58,459 nucleotides of DNA from Leucobacter sp. G161 (GCF_001482305.1 NZ_LOHP01000057.1:1-58459); one strand, 5' to 3'; counted from the stretch's first letter, positions 30,737 to 41,054 are shown. Translations and numbers: made by a program. The notes: generated by a model not told the origin, from the letters alone.

Positions 30737-31219
30737 ATGGCCGAGGGCGCGAAGCGTGGCGTGACCCGAGGGTACGTCCTCGGGCTTCTCGGAGCAACGC
30801 TGGTGGTGACAGCAGCACTTGTTGTCGCCGCTTGGGGGCTCCTCGGCATGGCGCTGGGTCGCGAGCCCATCGAAACCTCCGATGTTCCGCTGTGGTTTGG
30901 GGTGCTGAGTATCGGGCTCGGGCTCGGGCTGCTGGGCGTGCTGTTGTGGCGGCAGGCGCTCTCGCTGCTCCGGGGAAACAAACGACCGGTCTGGGGGATT
31001 GTGCTCGGCGCGACCTTCAGTATCTATCTGCTGTGGGGGCTTGCCGGGATCCTCGCTGATCTGACCACTGAGGAAACATGGTTTAGCCCGTTTGCGCTCA
31101 TCCTCATGCCGGTGTGGGCCCTCGCTGTAGTGCTGTTCTGGGGAGTGCTTGCCCGCCGCATCTACACCGACAGGCCGACGCCGCAGTGGCCGTGGGAGCG
31201 TCGTGAGGGCCAGGAGTGA
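30737..31219 (+). CDS. Hypothetical membrane protein, four helices
   Basis: A 160-aa integral membrane protein with helices at about 12-35, 48-68, 82-104 and 115-137. Short loops separate them and the tail TPQWPWERREGQE is basic and aromatic. No family was recognised. The ATG at 30737 is 2 nt after the stop of the preceding gene; an upstream in-frame start at 30629 would lie inside that gene and is not needed. The stop overlaps the next start as GTGA, so all three genes form one operon. Confidence 0.8.
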   Translation: MAEGAKRGVTRGYVLGLLGATLVVTAALVVAAWGLLGMALGREPIETSDVPLWFGVLSIGLGLGLLGVLLWRQALSLLRGNKRPVWGIVLGATFSIYLLWGLAGILADLTTEETWFSPFALILMPVWALAVVLFWGVLARRIYTDRPTPQWPWERREGQE

Positions 31220-31857
31220 ACCTGGTGGGTCGGATCGACGGGCGCGTCAACAGAGCTGTTGACGCCTGGCTTGAATGGGTACCGAAGTGGGAACCCGCCG
31301 CGTACCGCGCCCGCACCCGGCTGTGCCGTCGATGCACTGGCTCGCCGGTGCTTGTCGCCTCTGGTATTCCAGAGGGGACCCCGCACCAGGTAAAGCACGC
31401 GCTCGTGTCGCGCGTGCAGCGCATTGTCGACCGACTCGTCGAGGAGTATACGGAGGAACATCTCCCGATGCTCCACTCGGAACTCAGCGGAGCCGACATG
31501 TGGCGCGTTGGGGGCTACGACCCCGCGGCAGGACTTGACCCGGAGTATGACGGCTTGGATCCGGACCCTGAGCCGGCGGAAGCCGGGCAACCGTTCCTCT
31601 TCACCCTTGCGGGGTTGGCCGCCGACGTGCAGCCTGAGCCGCCACTCCCGCGGCCCCCGTTGAGCCAGCAAGAAAAAGACCAGTTGCGTCGTGAAATCGA
31701 GCTTGCCGACCTCCGCGCGGCCGACGTCGGTAACGAAGTGTGCTTTGCGCTGCTGGGGCATCGACCGCGCATCGTCTCCGCGATTGACCGCTTCGTGGAG
31801 CCGCAGGTGCGTGCGATGCTCGATGAGCTCTCGCGCCACCTCGAACCACCCGCCTAA
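31216..31857 (+). CDS. Hypothetical protein preceding the str operon
   Basis: A 213-aa soluble protein of unknown function. The N-terminal half is basic and contains one CxxC (RLCRRCTGSP near residues 36-45). The middle is acidic and proline-rich (about 105-150). The C-terminal helix (LSQQEKDQLRREIELADLRAADVGNEV) looks amphipathic. The GTG overlaps the stop of the membrane gene. The str promoter lies just downstream (31874-31902), so it marks the end of the unknown cassette. Confidence 0.75.
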   Translation: MNLVGRIDGRVNRAVDAWLEWVPKWEPAAYRARTRLCRRCTGSPVLVASGIPEGTPHQVKHALVSRVQRIVDRLVEEYTEEHLPMLHSELSGADMWRVGGYDPAAGLDPEYDGLDPDPEPAEAGQPFLFTLAGLAADVQPEPPLPRPPLSQQEKDQLRREIELADLRAADVGNEVCFALLGHRPRIVSAIDRFVEPQVRAMLDELSRHLEPPA

Positions 31858-31873
31858 CTGTGAGCCCAGACCC

Positions 31874-31902
31874 TTGCGCGTATGCGCCACACCGCGTAAG
31901 GT
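31874..31902 (+). promoter_or_regulatory. str operon promoter
   Basis: TTGCGC (31874-31879), 17 nt, TAAGGT (31897-31902). The leader before rpsL is about 210 nt long, with no recognised structure. Confidence 0.65.
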
Positions 31903-32120
31903 TATTCCTTGGTGCACTCCACCTGTCTCGCGCGTGCGCGAACGCAGTGGGAGAGCATCGAGGGTCACTCGCTCCCAGAGCAGAAACCCCCACGGCATAG
32001 CTGCACTCGGAATCTCGGCTCCGGCCCGGAATTCAGCAGCTCCGCGCGTGCGCAAGCTCGCGCAAATGCTCGACCAGATGAAGCATTCCTGTCACCGTGC
32101 AGGACCTACTAGGAGAATCA

Positions 32121-32492
32121 GTGCCTACTATTCAGCAGCTGGTTCGCAAGGGGCGGTCGCCGAAGGTCTCCAAGACCAAGGCTCCCGCACTGAAGGCGAA
32201 CCCCCAGCAGCGCGGTGTGTGTACTCGTGTGTACACCACCACCCCGAAGAAGCCGAACTCGGCGATGCGTAAGGTCGCTCGTGTGAAGCTCTCGAACGGT
32301 ACCGAGGTCACGGCCTACATCCCCGGTGAGGGCCACAACCTGCAGGAGCACTCGATGGTGCTCGTGCGCGGTGGTCGTGTGAAGGACCTCCCCGGTGTTC
32401 GTTACAAGATCGTGCGCGGCGCGCTCGACACGCAGGCGGTCAAGGATCGCAAGCAAGCTCGTAGCCGCTACGGTGCAAAGAAGGTGAAGTAA
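32121..32492 (+). CDS. rpsL: 30S ribosomal protein S12
   Basis: A 123-aa protein of the decoding centre. It begins [12 protein letters not shown] and includes [19 protein letters not shown] and [19 protein letters not shown]. The lysines equivalent to K43 and K88, targets of streptomycin-resistance mutation, are both wild-type. I chose the GTG at 32121, which has AGGAGA 7 nt upstream. The open frame extends to 32097 but S12 always starts at this point. It overlaps rpsG by one base (TAATG). Confidence 0.98.
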   Translation: MPTIQQLVRKGRSPKVSKTKAPALKANPQQRGVCTRVYTTTPKKPNSAMRKVARVKLSNGTEVTAYIPGEGHNLQEHSMVLVRGGRVKDLPGVRYKIVRGALDTQAVKDRKQARSRYGAKKVK

Positions 32493-32962
32493 TGCCTCGT
32501 AAAGGACCTGCTCCAAAGCGGCCCGTCGTCGCTGATCCCGTATACGGCTCACCCGTAGTGAGCCAGCTCGTCAACAAGATCCTTGTAGACGGCAAGAAGG
32601 GCCTCGCTGAGCGCATTGTTTACAATGCACTCGAGGTCGTTGCTGAGAAGAGCGGCCAGGATGCCGTGGTCGTACTCAAGAAGGCACTCGACAACGTGCG
32701 CCCCACCCTTGAGGTACGCTCGCGTCGTGTTGGTGGCTCGACCTACCAGGTGCCCGTTGAGGTTAAGCCGCACCGTGCGAACACTCTCGCACTGCGCTGG
32801 CTCACCAGCTACGCGAAGGCTCGTCGAGAGAACTCGATGACCGACCGTCTCACCAACGAGATCCTCGACGCATCGAACGGCCTTGGCGCCGCGGTGAAGC
32901 GTCGCGAGGACACGCACAAGATGGCAGAGTCGAACCGCGCGTTCGCTCACTACCGCTGGTAG
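32492..32962 (+). CDS. rpsG: 30S ribosomal protein S7
   Basis: A 156-aa 16S rRNA-binding assembly protein. It begins [12 protein letters not shown] and contains [22 protein letters not shown] and the C-terminal NRAFAHYRW. Full length for the family. It starts within the rpsL stop (TAATG), with AAGGTG inside the rpsL 3' end as ribosome binding site. A strong hairpin at 32971-33002 separates it from fusA. Confidence 0.98.
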   Translation: MPRKGPAPKRPVVADPVYGSPVVSQLVNKILVDGKKGLAERIVYNALEVVAEKSGQDAVVVLKKALDNVRPTLEVRSRRVGGSTYQVPVEVKPHRANTLALRWLTSYAKARRENSMTDRLTNEILDASNGLGAAVKRREDTHKMAESNRAFAHYRW

Positions 32963-32970
32963 TCATCTGA

Positions 32971-33002
32971 GTGAGAGGTGGATCTCACGATCCACCTCTC
33001 AC
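32971..33002 (+). terminator. Hairpin between rpsG and fusA
   Basis: A perfect 14-bp stem (32971-32984 with 32989-33002) with a 4-nt loop lies 8 nt after the rpsG stop. No U-run follows, so partial attenuation or mRNA processing is likelier than full termination. Confidence 0.65.
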
Positions 33003-33058
33003 TTGCGGGCTCAGCCCGCGCCCCACACTCTTAAATCCCCACCCCGGAGGAGAACCCC

Positions 33059-35173
33059 GTGGCACAAGACGTGCTCACCGACCTGAGCAAGGTCCGCAAT
33101 ATCGGCATCATGGCCCACATCGATGCCGGCAAGACCACCACCACCGAGCGCATCCTGTTTTACACGGGTGTGAACCACAAGCTGGGCGAGACCCACGACG
33201 GTGGCGCAACGACTGACTGGATGGAGCAGGAGAAGGAGCGCGGCATCACGATCACGTCGGCCGCCGTGACCTGCTTCTGGAACAACAACCAGATCAACAT
33301 TATTGACACCCCCGGCCACGTTGACTTCACCGTCGAGGTGGAGCGCTCGCTCCGCGTGCTCGACGGCGCTGTCGCAGTGTTCGACGGCAAGGAGGGCGTC
33401 GAGCCCCAGTCGGAGACCGTCTGGCGTCAGGCTGACAAGTACGGCGTTCCGCGCGTCTGCTTCGTCAACAAGATGGACAAGATGGGTGCTGACTTCTACT
33501 TCACCGTAGACACCATCATCAACCGTCTGGGTGCAAAGCCGCTCGTCATGCAGCTGCCGATCGGTGCAGAGGCTGACTTCATCGGCGTCGTCGACCTGCT
33601 GTCGATGAAGGCATTCGTCTGGGAGGGCGACTCGAAGGGTGACGTCACCCTCGGTGCGAACTACGAGACCCAGGAGATCCCCGCGGACCTCGTCGAGAAG
33701 GCGAAGGAGTACCGCGCGAAGCTCGTCGAGACCGTCGCCGAGACTGACGACGCGCTGCTCGAGAAGTTCTTCGGTGGCGAAGAGCTCTCCATCGAGGAGA
33801 TCAAGGGCGGCATCCGCAAGCTCGTCGTGAACAACGAGATCTACCCCGTCTACTGTGGCTCGGCCTTCAAGAACCGCGGCATCCAGCCGATGCTCGACGC
33901 GGTTGTTGACTTCCTGCCGAACCCGCTCGGCGTTGGTGCTATCGAGGCACACGACCCGCGCGACGAGTCGATCGTCATCGAGCGTCTCCCGCAGGCTGAC
34001 CAGCCGTTCTCGGCACTCGCGTTCAAGGTTGCAGTGCACCCGTTCTTCGGTCGCCTCACCTACATTCGCGTGTACTCGGGTCGCATCGACTCCGGTGCCC
34101 AGGTCATCAACTCGACCAAGGGCAAGAAGGAGCGCATCGGAAAGATCTTCCAGATGCACGCCAACAAGGAGAACCCGGTTGACGACCTCATGGCCGGCAA
34201 CATCTACGCGGTTATCGGTCTGAAGGACACCACCACCGGTGACACCCTCTCGGATCCGAACGAGCAGGTTGTGCTCGAGTCGATGACCTTCCCCGAGCCC
34301 GTGATCGAAGTGGCCATCGAGCCGAAGACCAAGGGTGACCAGGAGAAGCTCGGCACGGCTATCCAGAAGCTCGCGGAAGAGGATCCCACCTTCCGCGTCA
34401 GCCAGAACGAAGAGACCGGCCAGACCGTTATTGCGGGTATGGGCGAGCTCCACCTCGACATCCTTGTCGATCGCATGAAGCGTGAGTTCAAGGTTGAGGC
34501 AAACGTTGGCAAGCCGCAGGTTGCGTACCGCGAGACGATCCGCAAGACCGTTGCAAAGTACGACTACACCCACAAGAAGCAGACCGGTGGATCCGGTCAG
34601 TTCGCAAAGGTGCAGATCGCGATTGCTCCGCTCGAGGTTGAGGGCGACAAGATCTACGAGTTCGAGGACAAGGTGACCGGTGGTCGCGTTCCTCGCGAGT
34701 ACATCCCCTCGGTCAACGCCGGTATCCAGGACGCCATGCAGTACGGCATCCTCGCAGGATTCCCCGTTGTCGGCGTCAAGGCGCAGCTCCTCGACGGCCA
34801 GTACCACGATGTTGACTCGTCTGAAATGGCGTTCAAGATCGCGGGCTCGATGGCATTCAAGGAAGCAGCTCGCCAGGCGCAGCCGGTTATCCTTGAGCCG
34901 ATGATGGCCGTTGAGGTTCGTACTCCTGAGGAGTACATGGGCGACGTGATCGGCGACCTCAACTCCCGCCGTGGCCAGATCCAGTCAATGGAAGACGCGA
35001 GTGGCGTAAAGGTCATCCGCGCGCTGGTTCCGCTTTCAGAGATGTTCGGGTACATTGGTGATCTCCGGTCGAAGACCAGCGGTCGCGCAGTGTTCTCGAT
35101 GACCTTCGACTCCTATGCTGAGGTGCCGAAGGCCGTGGCCGATGAGATCGTTCAGAAGGCTAAGGGCGAGTAA
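33059..35173 (+). CDS. fusA: Elongation factor G
   Basis: A 704-aa translocase GTPase. G1 is [15 protein letters not shown] at about 18-32, the switch II/G3 DTPGHVDF near 82-89, and G4 [10 protein letters not shown] near 137-146. Domains II-V follow, with domain IV loop region [12 protein letters not shown]. Actinobacterial length. The GTG start has CGGAGGAG 8 nt upstream. It is the third gene of the str operon, flanked by hairpins on both sides. Confidence 0.98.
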   Translation: MAQDVLTDLSKVRNIGIMAHIDAGKTTTTERILFYTGVNHKLGETHDGGATTDWMEQEKERGITITSAAVTCFWNNNQINIIDTPGHVDFTVEVERSLRVLDGAVAVFDGKEGVEPQSETVWRQADKYGVPRVCFVNKMDKMGADFYFTVDTIINRLGAKPLVMQLPIGAEADFIGVVDLLSMKAFVWEGDSKGDVTLGANYETQEIPADLVEKAKEYRAKLVETVAETDDALLEKFFGGEELSIEEIKGGIRKLVVNNEIYPVYCGSAFKNRGIQPMLDAVVDFLPNPLGVGAIEAHDPRDESIVIERLPQADQPFSALAFKVAVHPFFGRLTYIRVYSGRIDSGAQVINSTKGKKERIGKIFQMHANKENPVDDLMAGNIYAVIGLKDTTTGDTLSDPNEQVVLESMTFPEPVIEVAIEPKTKGDQEKLGTAIQKLAEEDPTFRVSQNEETGQTVIAGMGELHLDILVDRMKREFKVEANVGKPQVAYRETIRKTVAKYDYTHKKQTGGSGQFAKVQIAIAPLEVEGDKIYEFEDKVTGGRVPREYIPSVNAGIQDAMQYGILAGFPVVGVKAQLLDGQYHDVDSSEMAFKIAGSMAFKEAARQAQPVILEPMMAVEVRTPEEYMGDVIGDLNSRRGQIQSMEDASGVKVIRALVPLSEMFGYIGDLRSKTSGRAVFSMTFDSYAEVPKAVADEIVQKAKGE

Positions 35174-35184
35174 CTTCGCCTCTT

Positions 35185-35216
35185 GATCTGTGGCGAGGCT
35201 CGCTTCGCCACAGATC
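35185..35216 (+). terminator. Hairpin between fusA and tuf
   Basis: A 12-bp stem (35185-35196 with 35205-35216) with an 8-nt loop lies 11 nt after the fusA stop. It lacks a U-run. The 164-nt fusA-tuf gap probably also contains a tuf promoter, but no convincing -35/-10 pair could be fixed. Confidence 0.6.
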
Positions 35217-35336
35217 ACCCGGCTCAGGTCGCGTAGATAGACCAGAGCTTGTAACATTAAGTACACACCCTGTGCTCGTACCCTCTCGAAACCGTCAAGA
35301 GGATTGCGGCACATGACTGTCCTGAGGAGGACCATA

Positions 35337-36530
35337 GTGGCGAAGGCCAAGTTCGAGCGGACCAAGCCGCACGTAAACATCGGAACGATCGGTCACGTTG
35401 ACCACGGTAAGACGACTCTTACCGCAGCAATCTCGAAGACTCTTGCAGACCATTTCCCGTCGGCAACGAACGTCCAGCGCGATTACGACCAGATCGACTC
35501 CGCACCCGAGGAGCGCCAGCGCGGCATTACCATCAACATCTCGCACGTTGAGTACGAGACCGAAAAGCGCCACTACGCGCACGTTGATGCACCAGGCCAC
35601 GCTGACTACATCAAGAACATGATCACCGGTGCTGCTCAGATGGACGGCGCAATCCTCGTGGTTGCTGCTACTGACGGCATGATGGCGCAGACCAAGGAGC
35701 ACATCCTCCTTGCGAAGCAGGTCGGCGTTCCCTACCTCCTCGTTGCACTCAACAAGTGCGACCAGGTCGACGACGAGGAAATCCTCGAGCTCGTCGAGAT
35801 GGAGGTCCGCGAGGAGCTCTCGAAGCAGGGTTACCCCGGAGACGACGTTCCCGTCGTCCGCGTTTCGGGCTACCAGGCACTCCAGGGCGACGAGAAGTGG
35901 GCGAAGTCCATCCTCGAGCTCATGGAAGCTGTCGACAACAGCGTTCCGGACCCCGTCCGTGACCGTGACAAGCCCTTCCTCATGCCTGTCGAGGACGTCT
36001 TCACCATCACCGGCCGTGGCACCGTTGTTACGGGCCGCGCCGAGCGTGGAACCCTGAAGATCAACTCTGAGGTCGAGATCGTTGGTCTCCGCCCCACGCA
36101 GAAGACCACCGTTACCGGTATCGAGATGTTCCACAAGCAGCTCGACGAAGCATGGGCTGGCGAGAACTGTGGCCTCCTGCTCCGTGGCACGAAGCGTGAA
36201 GATGTTGAGCGTGGCCAGGTTGTCGTAGCCCCCGGCTCGATCACCCCGCACACCAACTTCGAGGGCACCGCCTACATCCTGAAGAAGGAAGAGGGCGGCC
36301 GTCACAACCCGTTCGAGACGAACTACCGTCCTCAGTTCTACTTCCGTACGACTGACGTGACCGGCGTTATCACGCTGCCCGAGGACAAGCCGATGGTTAT
36401 GCCCGGCGACACCACCGACATGGTTGTTGAGCTGATCCAGCCCATCGCTATGGAGGATGGCCTCGGCTTCGCAATCCGTGAGGGTGGCCGCACCGTCGGC
36501 GCCGGCACGGTGACCAAGGTTATTTCCTAA
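35337..36530 (+). CDS. tuf: Elongation factor Tu
   Basis: A 397-aa aminoacyl-tRNA carrier GTPase. G1 is [10 protein letters not shown] near 19-28, switch [10 protein letters not shown] near 60-68, G3 DAPGHADY near 82-89, and G4 NKCD near 137-140. The C-terminus ends [14 protein letters not shown]. The GTG at 35337 is preceded by GAGGAGGA (35323-35330); earlier in-frame ATGs at 35304 would add residues the family never has. It is terminated by the strong hairpin at 36560-36591. Confidence 0.98.
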   Translation: MAKAKFERTKPHVNIGTIGHVDHGKTTLTAAISKTLADHFPSATNVQRDYDQIDSAPEERQRGITINISHVEYETEKRHYAHVDAPGHADYIKNMITGAAQMDGAILVVAATDGMMAQTKEHILLAKQVGVPYLLVALNKCDQVDDEEILELVEMEVREELSKQGYPGDDVPVVRVSGYQALQGDEKWAKSILELMEAVDNSVPDPVRDRDKPFLMPVEDVFTITGRGTVVTGRAERGTLKINSEVEIVGLRPTQKTTVTGIEMFHKQLDEAWAGENCGLLLRGTKREDVERGQVVVAPGSITPHTNFEGTAYILKKEEGGRHNPFETNYRPQFYFRTTDVTGVITLPEDKPMVMPGDTTDMVVELIQPIAMEDGLGFAIREGGRTVGAGTVTKVIS

Positions 36531-36559
36531 GTCGCAGCCGTGTAGTCTCTGACTACCTG

Positions 36560-36591
36560 AAGAACCCCGGGGGGAAACCCCCGGGGTTCTT
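36560..36591 (+). terminator. Rho-independent terminator after tuf
   Basis: A 14-bp GC-rich stem (36560-36573 with 36578-36591) with a GAAA tetraloop and flanking A/T runs. Near-symmetrical, it may work in both directions. It closes the str operon. Confidence 0.88.
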
Positions 36592-36715
36592 TGTGTCTTC
36601 CGGGGCGCGGGGACAGGGAGAGTGCCCAGCGCGCGCTATCCTTGAATCTATTCCTAACGATCGGGTTACGCCGTTCGTTTCCGGGGCGAGTGCCCACAGA
36701 CACACGGGAGGGCGC

Positions 36716-38512
36716 GTGCGGAAGCCAGCGAGTGGCCGGTTTGCACACTTCGTCGAGACGTACGGTGGGTTATACCTGCTCGACGTGATGGCGTGGGCGG
36801 TCGGCATCATCATCGCGCTGGTGCTGCGCTTTGACTTCGCGTTCTCGCGGATTCACTGGGGGTGGACCCTCGCAGTGATCGGCGTCGCCGCGGCACTGCA
36901 GTTGCTTGGTGGTTGGGCGTTCTGGGTGTACCGCAGCCGGTACCAGATCGGCAGCTTCGACGAGGTGCGTGCCGTGGTCTTCAACGTCACGGCAGTGACG
37001 GCTCTCACCTGGGTGTTCGCATTCCTCGTAGGCTACGGCAACGGAATTCCTCGGAGCACGCTCGTGATCGCCGCACCGATTACGTTCTCGCTCATGGGGG
37101 TCGCGCGCTATATCCTGCGGATCCTCGCTGAGCGCAGCCTGAAGCCCGCGAGGGCCGAGCGGGTGTTGCTGTACGGCTCCGGGTATCTCGGGGTGCAGAC
37201 CGCCAAGCGGCTCCTGACCGATGCGAAGTCCGAGTATCTTCCCGTTGGCTTCCTCGACGATGACCCAGCAAAGCGCCACCAAGAGGTTCGCGGAGTAAAG
37301 GTGCTCGGCGGGATCAGCGACCTCGATACGGTTGTGCGTGCGACGGGCGCGACGGCTATTTTGGTGTGCATCGGCGACGCCGACGCTGCGATGCTGCGCC
37401 GCCTTGACGCAGACGCGGATCGGCTCGGCGTGAATGTCATGGTGTTGCCTCCGCTGAATCAGCTGCTCGACAACTCTGCGGCGATTTCGAACGTGCGTGA
37501 GCTGGCGATCGAAGACATTATCGGGCGGCACCCGGTGCGGCTGAACACCGAGTCCATCGCCGACTACCTGCAGGGAAAACGTGTCCTGGTGACGGGTGCC
37601 GGCGGCTCGATCGGCTCCGAGCTCTGCCGTCAGCTCATCAACTTTGCGCCGAGCGAACTCATCATGCTCGACCGCGATGAGACCGCCCTCCAGGAAGTGC
37701 AGATTTCGATCGCGGGCCACGGACTGCTCGACACCAACGATGTGGTCCTCGCAGACATCCGCGATGAGGTGACCCTGCGCGAGATCTTTGAGGAGCGCAG
37801 GCCGGAAGTCGTGTTCCACGCCGCTGCGCTGAAGCACCTGCCGATGCTCGAGCAGTACCCGGATGAAGCCTGGAAGACCAACGTGGTCGGCACGCTCAAC
37901 GTCTTGAACGCGGCGCGCTCGGTGAACGTCGGAACCTTCGTGAACGTGTCGACCGACAAGGCCGCGAACCCAACCAGCGTGCTTGGTCACTCGAAGCGTG
38001 TCGCCGAGAAGCTCACTGGCTGGATGGCCGGGCAGACAGGCGGCAGGTACCTTTCGGTGCGGTTTGGCAACGTCATCGGAAGCCGCGGCTCGATGCTGCC
38101 GACGTTCCGGTACCTCATCGAAAAGGGTGGCCCGATCACGGTGACCCACCCGGAGGCCACGAGGTTCTTTATGACAATTCCCGAGGCCTCCCAGCTTGTC
38201 ATCCAGGCTGGCGGTATCGGGCGTCCGGGCGAGGTGCTCATCCTCGACATGGGGGAGCCCGTGCGCATCCTCGACGTCGCGAAGCGCATGATCGCCCAGT
38301 CAGGCAAGGACATCGAGATCGTGTTCACCGGACTGCGGCACGGCGAGAAGCTGCACGAGGTGCTCACCGGCGACGGGGAAGGCAACGAACGTCCCTTCCA
38401 CCCGAAGATCTCGCATGCCCATATCGGCGTGATCAGTCCGGACATTCTTGACCACGATGGGTGGGTGGCCAGGCTCGACCTCACCCGTGAAGCCGAGGGG
38501 CGGATTCATTGA
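36716..38512 (+). CDS. Polysaccharide biosynthesis NDP-sugar dehydratase/epimerase (WbpM/PglF/CapD-like)
   Basis: A 598-aa membrane protein. Four N-terminal helices (about 20-140) are followed by a CoA-binding-like Rossmann domain (ERVLLYGSGYLGVQTAKRLL) and a C-terminal SDR domain. The NAD motif is VLVTGAGGSIGSELCRQL. The SDR active region is STDKAANPTSVLGHSK, where WbpM-type 4,6-dehydratases use a Met-x3-Lys pair instead of Tyr-x3-Lys; here Leu fills the Met position. It makes modified UDP-amino sugars for surface glycans. The GTG has GGGAGG upstream; a -10 TATCCT lies at 36637-36642. It overlaps the next gene. Confidence 0.9.
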   Translation: MRKPASGRFAHFVETYGGLYLLDVMAWAVGIIIALVLRFDFAFSRIHWGWTLAVIGVAAALQLLGGWAFWVYRSRYQIGSFDEVRAVVFNVTAVTALTWVFAFLVGYGNGIPRSTLVIAAPITFSLMGVARYILRILAERSLKPARAERVLLYGSGYLGVQTAKRLLTDAKSEYLPVGFLDDDPAKRHQEVRGVKVLGGISDLDTVVRATGATAILVCIGDADAAMLRRLDADADRLGVNVMVLPPLNQLLDNSAAISNVRELAIEDIIGRHPVRLNTESIADYLQGKRVLVTGAGGSIGSELCRQLINFAPSELIMLDRDETALQEVQISIAGHGLLDTNDVVLADIRDEVTLREIFEERRPEVVFHAAALKHLPMLEQYPDEAWKTNVVGTLNVLNAARSVNVGTFVNVSTDKAANPTSVLGHSKRVAEKLTGWMAGQTGGRYLSVRFGNVIGSRGSMLPTFRYLIEKGGPITVTHPEATRFFMTIPEASQLVIQAGGIGRPGEVLILDMGEPVRILDVAKRMIAQSGKDIEIVFTGLRHGEKLHEVLTGDGEGNERPFHPKISHAHIGVISPDILDHDGWVARLDLTREAEGRIH

Positions 38513-39582
38513 GCATCACCGTGTTCGCAGCGATCGCGGGCGTCGCAACCCTGGTTTTGAGTCTCATACTGCCTGTCGTGGTGCGCCCGCTCCTCGTCAA
38601 ACTCGGGGTGATGGACGTGCCGAACGAGCGCTCCTCGCACGAGCGTCCGATCCTTCGCGGGCTCGGGCTCGCTGTCCTCGTAGCGATGACGGCTGTGGGG
38701 GGAGTGGCAACCGCTACGTCCGCAGTCGCGGATCCTGAGGCCCCGGCCTGGAAGTTCATGCTCATTGTGACACTCGGCTCGCTCTGCGCCCGGCTGCTCG
38801 GCTTCAGTGAGGATCTCCGAGGGATCAGCGTGCCCGTGCGCTCGGCGATCCTCCTTCTCATCGCTGTCTCGACGACGGTTGTCTTGCTCTGGCTCGCGCG
38901 CACGCTGCCGCTGCCGGAGAACGCGGGGCTCGACGTCGGAACCCTGCCGCTGTGGTTCGTCCTGGTGCTCGGCGTCTACGGCGTCCTCTTCATTTCGAGC
39001 TACATCAACGTGGCGAACTTTATGGATGGTCTCAACGGCATCAGTGGGCTCCACGGACTCATTGCCGGGCTCGCCTTCGCGGCGGCGGGAGCCCTGAGCG
39101 GCCACGGCTGGCTGCTGGTCATGGGAGTGATCCTTGCTGCGGGCTTCGCCGGCTTTCTACCGTGGAACGTGTCACAACCGGGGGCATTTCTCGGAGATGT
39201 TGGTAGCTATCTGCTCGGCGGTGCGGTCGCGATCACCAGTTTCGCGGCCTTCGTCGCCGGTGTCCCGATCCTCGCAACGATCGGCCCGATGGTGATCTAC
39301 TTCGGCGACGTCGGCACGACGCTCGTGAAGCGGATGCGGAAGGGCCACAAGTGGGACGAGCCCCATAAGGAGCACGCGTACCAGCGGCTGCAGCAGCTCG
39401 GGATGCCGCACGTCGCGGCGTCGGCGATCAACGCGGGGTTCACGCTCGCCGCTTCGCTGCTGGGGCTCGCATCGTTCTTTGTCGCCCCAATCTGGTGGTT
39501 GCTTCTGCTGGTCGGTGGTCTCGCCCTTGTCGTGCTGTACCAGGTGACACCGCGCCTGCTCGCGAAGAAGTTCGCGGCATAA
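38509..39582 (+). CDS. Polyprenyl-phosphate sugar-1-phosphate transferase (WecA/WbpL-like)
   Basis: A 357-aa multipass membrane enzyme (about 10-11 helices) that starts glycan assembly on undecaprenyl phosphate. Key motifs are DVPNERSSHERPILRG near residues 36-51, the Asp-rich NVANFMDGLNG near 166-176, FLGDVGSYLLGG near 225-236 and HKEHAYQRL near 288-296. The TTG start overlaps the dehydratase stop (TTGA). Coupling to a WbpM-like enzyme mirrors the WbpM/WbpL pair of O-antigen synthesis. No further glycosyltransferases follow, which is unusual for a glycan locus. Confidence 0.9.
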   Translation: MSITVFAAIAGVATLVLSLILPVVVRPLLVKLGVMDVPNERSSHERPILRGLGLAVLVAMTAVGGVATATSAVADPEAPAWKFMLIVTLGSLCARLLGFSEDLRGISVPVRSAILLLIAVSTTVVLLWLARTLPLPENAGLDVGTLPLWFVLVLGVYGVLFISSYINVANFMDGLNGISGLHGLIAGLAFAAAGALSGHGWLLVMGVILAAGFAGFLPWNVSQPGAFLGDVGSYLLGGAVAITSFAAFVAGVPILATIGPMVIYFGDVGTTLVKRMRKGHKWDEPHKEHAYQRLQQLGMPHVAASAINAGFTLAASLLGLASFFVAPIWWLLLLVGGLALVVLYQVTPRLLAKKFAA

Positions 39583-39599
39583 CCCAGCGGCCTCATAGG

Positions 39600-40982
39600 A
39601 TGAACCCTGTGAGTGCAACTAGCCGTACCGTTTCTCAGCGCCTTGACGCGCTTCCGTTTACCCGGAAGCACCTGCGTGTGCTTTCAGGTTCCGGCCTCGG
39701 CTGGGCGCTGGATGCGATGGATGTTGGGCTGATTTCGTTCATCATCGCGGCGCTCACGCAGCACTGGGGGCTGACGAAGGGCGAGGGCGGGCTCATCGCC
39801 TCGGTTGGGTTCCTCGGGATGGCGATCGGCGCGAGCCTGGGCGGTCTCCTCGCGGATCGGATCGGCCGCCGCCAGGTATTCGCAATCACGCTCCTCGTCT
39901 ACGGCCTCGCAACGGGCGCGAGCGCGCTGGTGGGCGGCCTGGGCCTGCTGCTCATCTTCCGGTTTATCGTTGGCCTGGGTCTTGGCGCAGAGCTGCCCGT
40001 CGCCTCAACGTACGTCTCGGAGTTTGCGCCGGCCCGTATCCGGGGCCGCATCATCGTGATCCTCGAAGCCTTCTGGGCGGTGGGCTGGACAGCCTCAGCG
40101 ATCATCGGGTACTTCGTCGTTCCCGCGTCTGAGAACGGCTGGCGCTGGGCGTTTGTGATTGGCGCGGTGCCCGCGATCTACGCGCTCGTGGTTCGCCTCG
40201 GGCTGCCGGAGTCACCGCGGTGGCTGGCGTCCCGGGGGCGCACCGCCGAGGCAGAGCAGATCGTTGCAGAGTTCGAGGAATCGGCCGGCCTCACCGGCGG
40301 CACTCCCGCCGCCGCGAACGTCCCACCCGCCGAGCACGGATCGGGTACCGGTGCACCCGATACTGCTGTTGCGGCGCCGGTGAAGAACCGCCTGGCGGCA
40401 ATTTGGGCGCCCGAGTACCGCACCCGCACAGCCGCGATCTGGGCGGTGTGGTTCTGCGTGAACTTCGCATACTACGGGGCGTTTATCTGGATCCCGAGCA
40501 TCCTCGTCGACGCGGGCTTTGGGCTCGTGCGCTCCTTCGGGTTCACACTGCTCATTACGCTCGCGCAGCTCCCCGGCTACGCGGTCGCAGCGTGGCTCAT
40601 CGAGAAGTGGGGGAGGCGGCTCACGCTGTCCGTGTTCCTCGTCGGCTCCGCAGCGTCCGCTGTCGCATTTGGCACGGCCGAGGTCGAGGGTGCGATCATC
40701 GGTGCCGGAATGGCGCTGTCGTTCTTCAATCTCGGCGCTTGGGGCGCGCTCTACGCGGTGACGCCAGAGATCTATCCGACGTCGCTCCGCGGCACCGGAG
40801 CCGGCTGGGCGGCAGGGTTCGGGCGGGTCGCCTCGATCATCGCGCCGCTGCTCGTTCCGGTGATGCTTGTCGCCGGTGGCGCTGGACTCACCTTCACCGT
40901 GTTCGCGGTGTTCTTCATCATTGCTGCCGTGGCTGCTTGGGGGCTCGTCGAGTACCGCGGGAAGGCGCTCGAGGAAGGCTAA
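39600..40982 (+). CDS. MFS transporter (NiaP/aromatic acid transporter-like)
   Basis: A 460-aa twelve-helix transporter. The motif GWALDAMDVGLISFIIAAL and GMAIGASLGGLLADRIGRRQVF (loop 2-3 signature) resembles the niacin transporter NiaP and benzoate/MFS relatives. The hydrophilic central loop (about 225-275) is rich in Gly and Ala. EIYPTSLRGTGAGWAAGFGR near 393-412 is the family's second repeat signature. The substrate is inferred only. Start uncertain: ATG at 39600, or GTG at 39609, which has TAGGAT (39596-39601) 8 nt upstream and would fit a leaderless start. Confidence 0.85.
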   Translation: MNPVSATSRTVSQRLDALPFTRKHLRVLSGSGLGWALDAMDVGLISFIIAALTQHWGLTKGEGGLIASVGFLGMAIGASLGGLLADRIGRRQVFAITLLVYGLATGASALVGGLGLLLIFRFIVGLGLGAELPVASTYVSEFAPARIRGRIIVILEAFWAVGWTASAIIGYFVVPASENGWRWAFVIGAVPAIYALVVRLGLPESPRWLASRGRTAEAEQIVAEFEESAGLTGGTPAAANVPPAEHGSGTGAPDTAVAAPVKNRLAAIWAPEYRTRTAAIWAVWFCVNFAYYGAFIWIPSILVDAGFGLVRSFGFTLLITLAQLPGYAVAAWLIEKWGRRLTLSVFLVGSAASAVAFGTAEVEGAIIGAGMALSFFNLGAWGALYAVTPEIYPTSLRGTGAGWAAGFGRVASIIAPLLVPVMLVAGGAGLTFTVFAVFFIIAAVAAWGLVEYRGKALEEG

Positions 40983-41054
40983 CCGGGTATCCGGCGGCGC
41001 CCATCCCGGCGCCGCTCATGCAGCGGGGAGCCGCCTCGCGGTTGTGGAATCCCG

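Noticed and set aside
32220..32400. Streptomycin-resistance changes in rpsL
   Set aside because: Lysines equivalent to K43 and K88 are present, so S12 looks wild-type.
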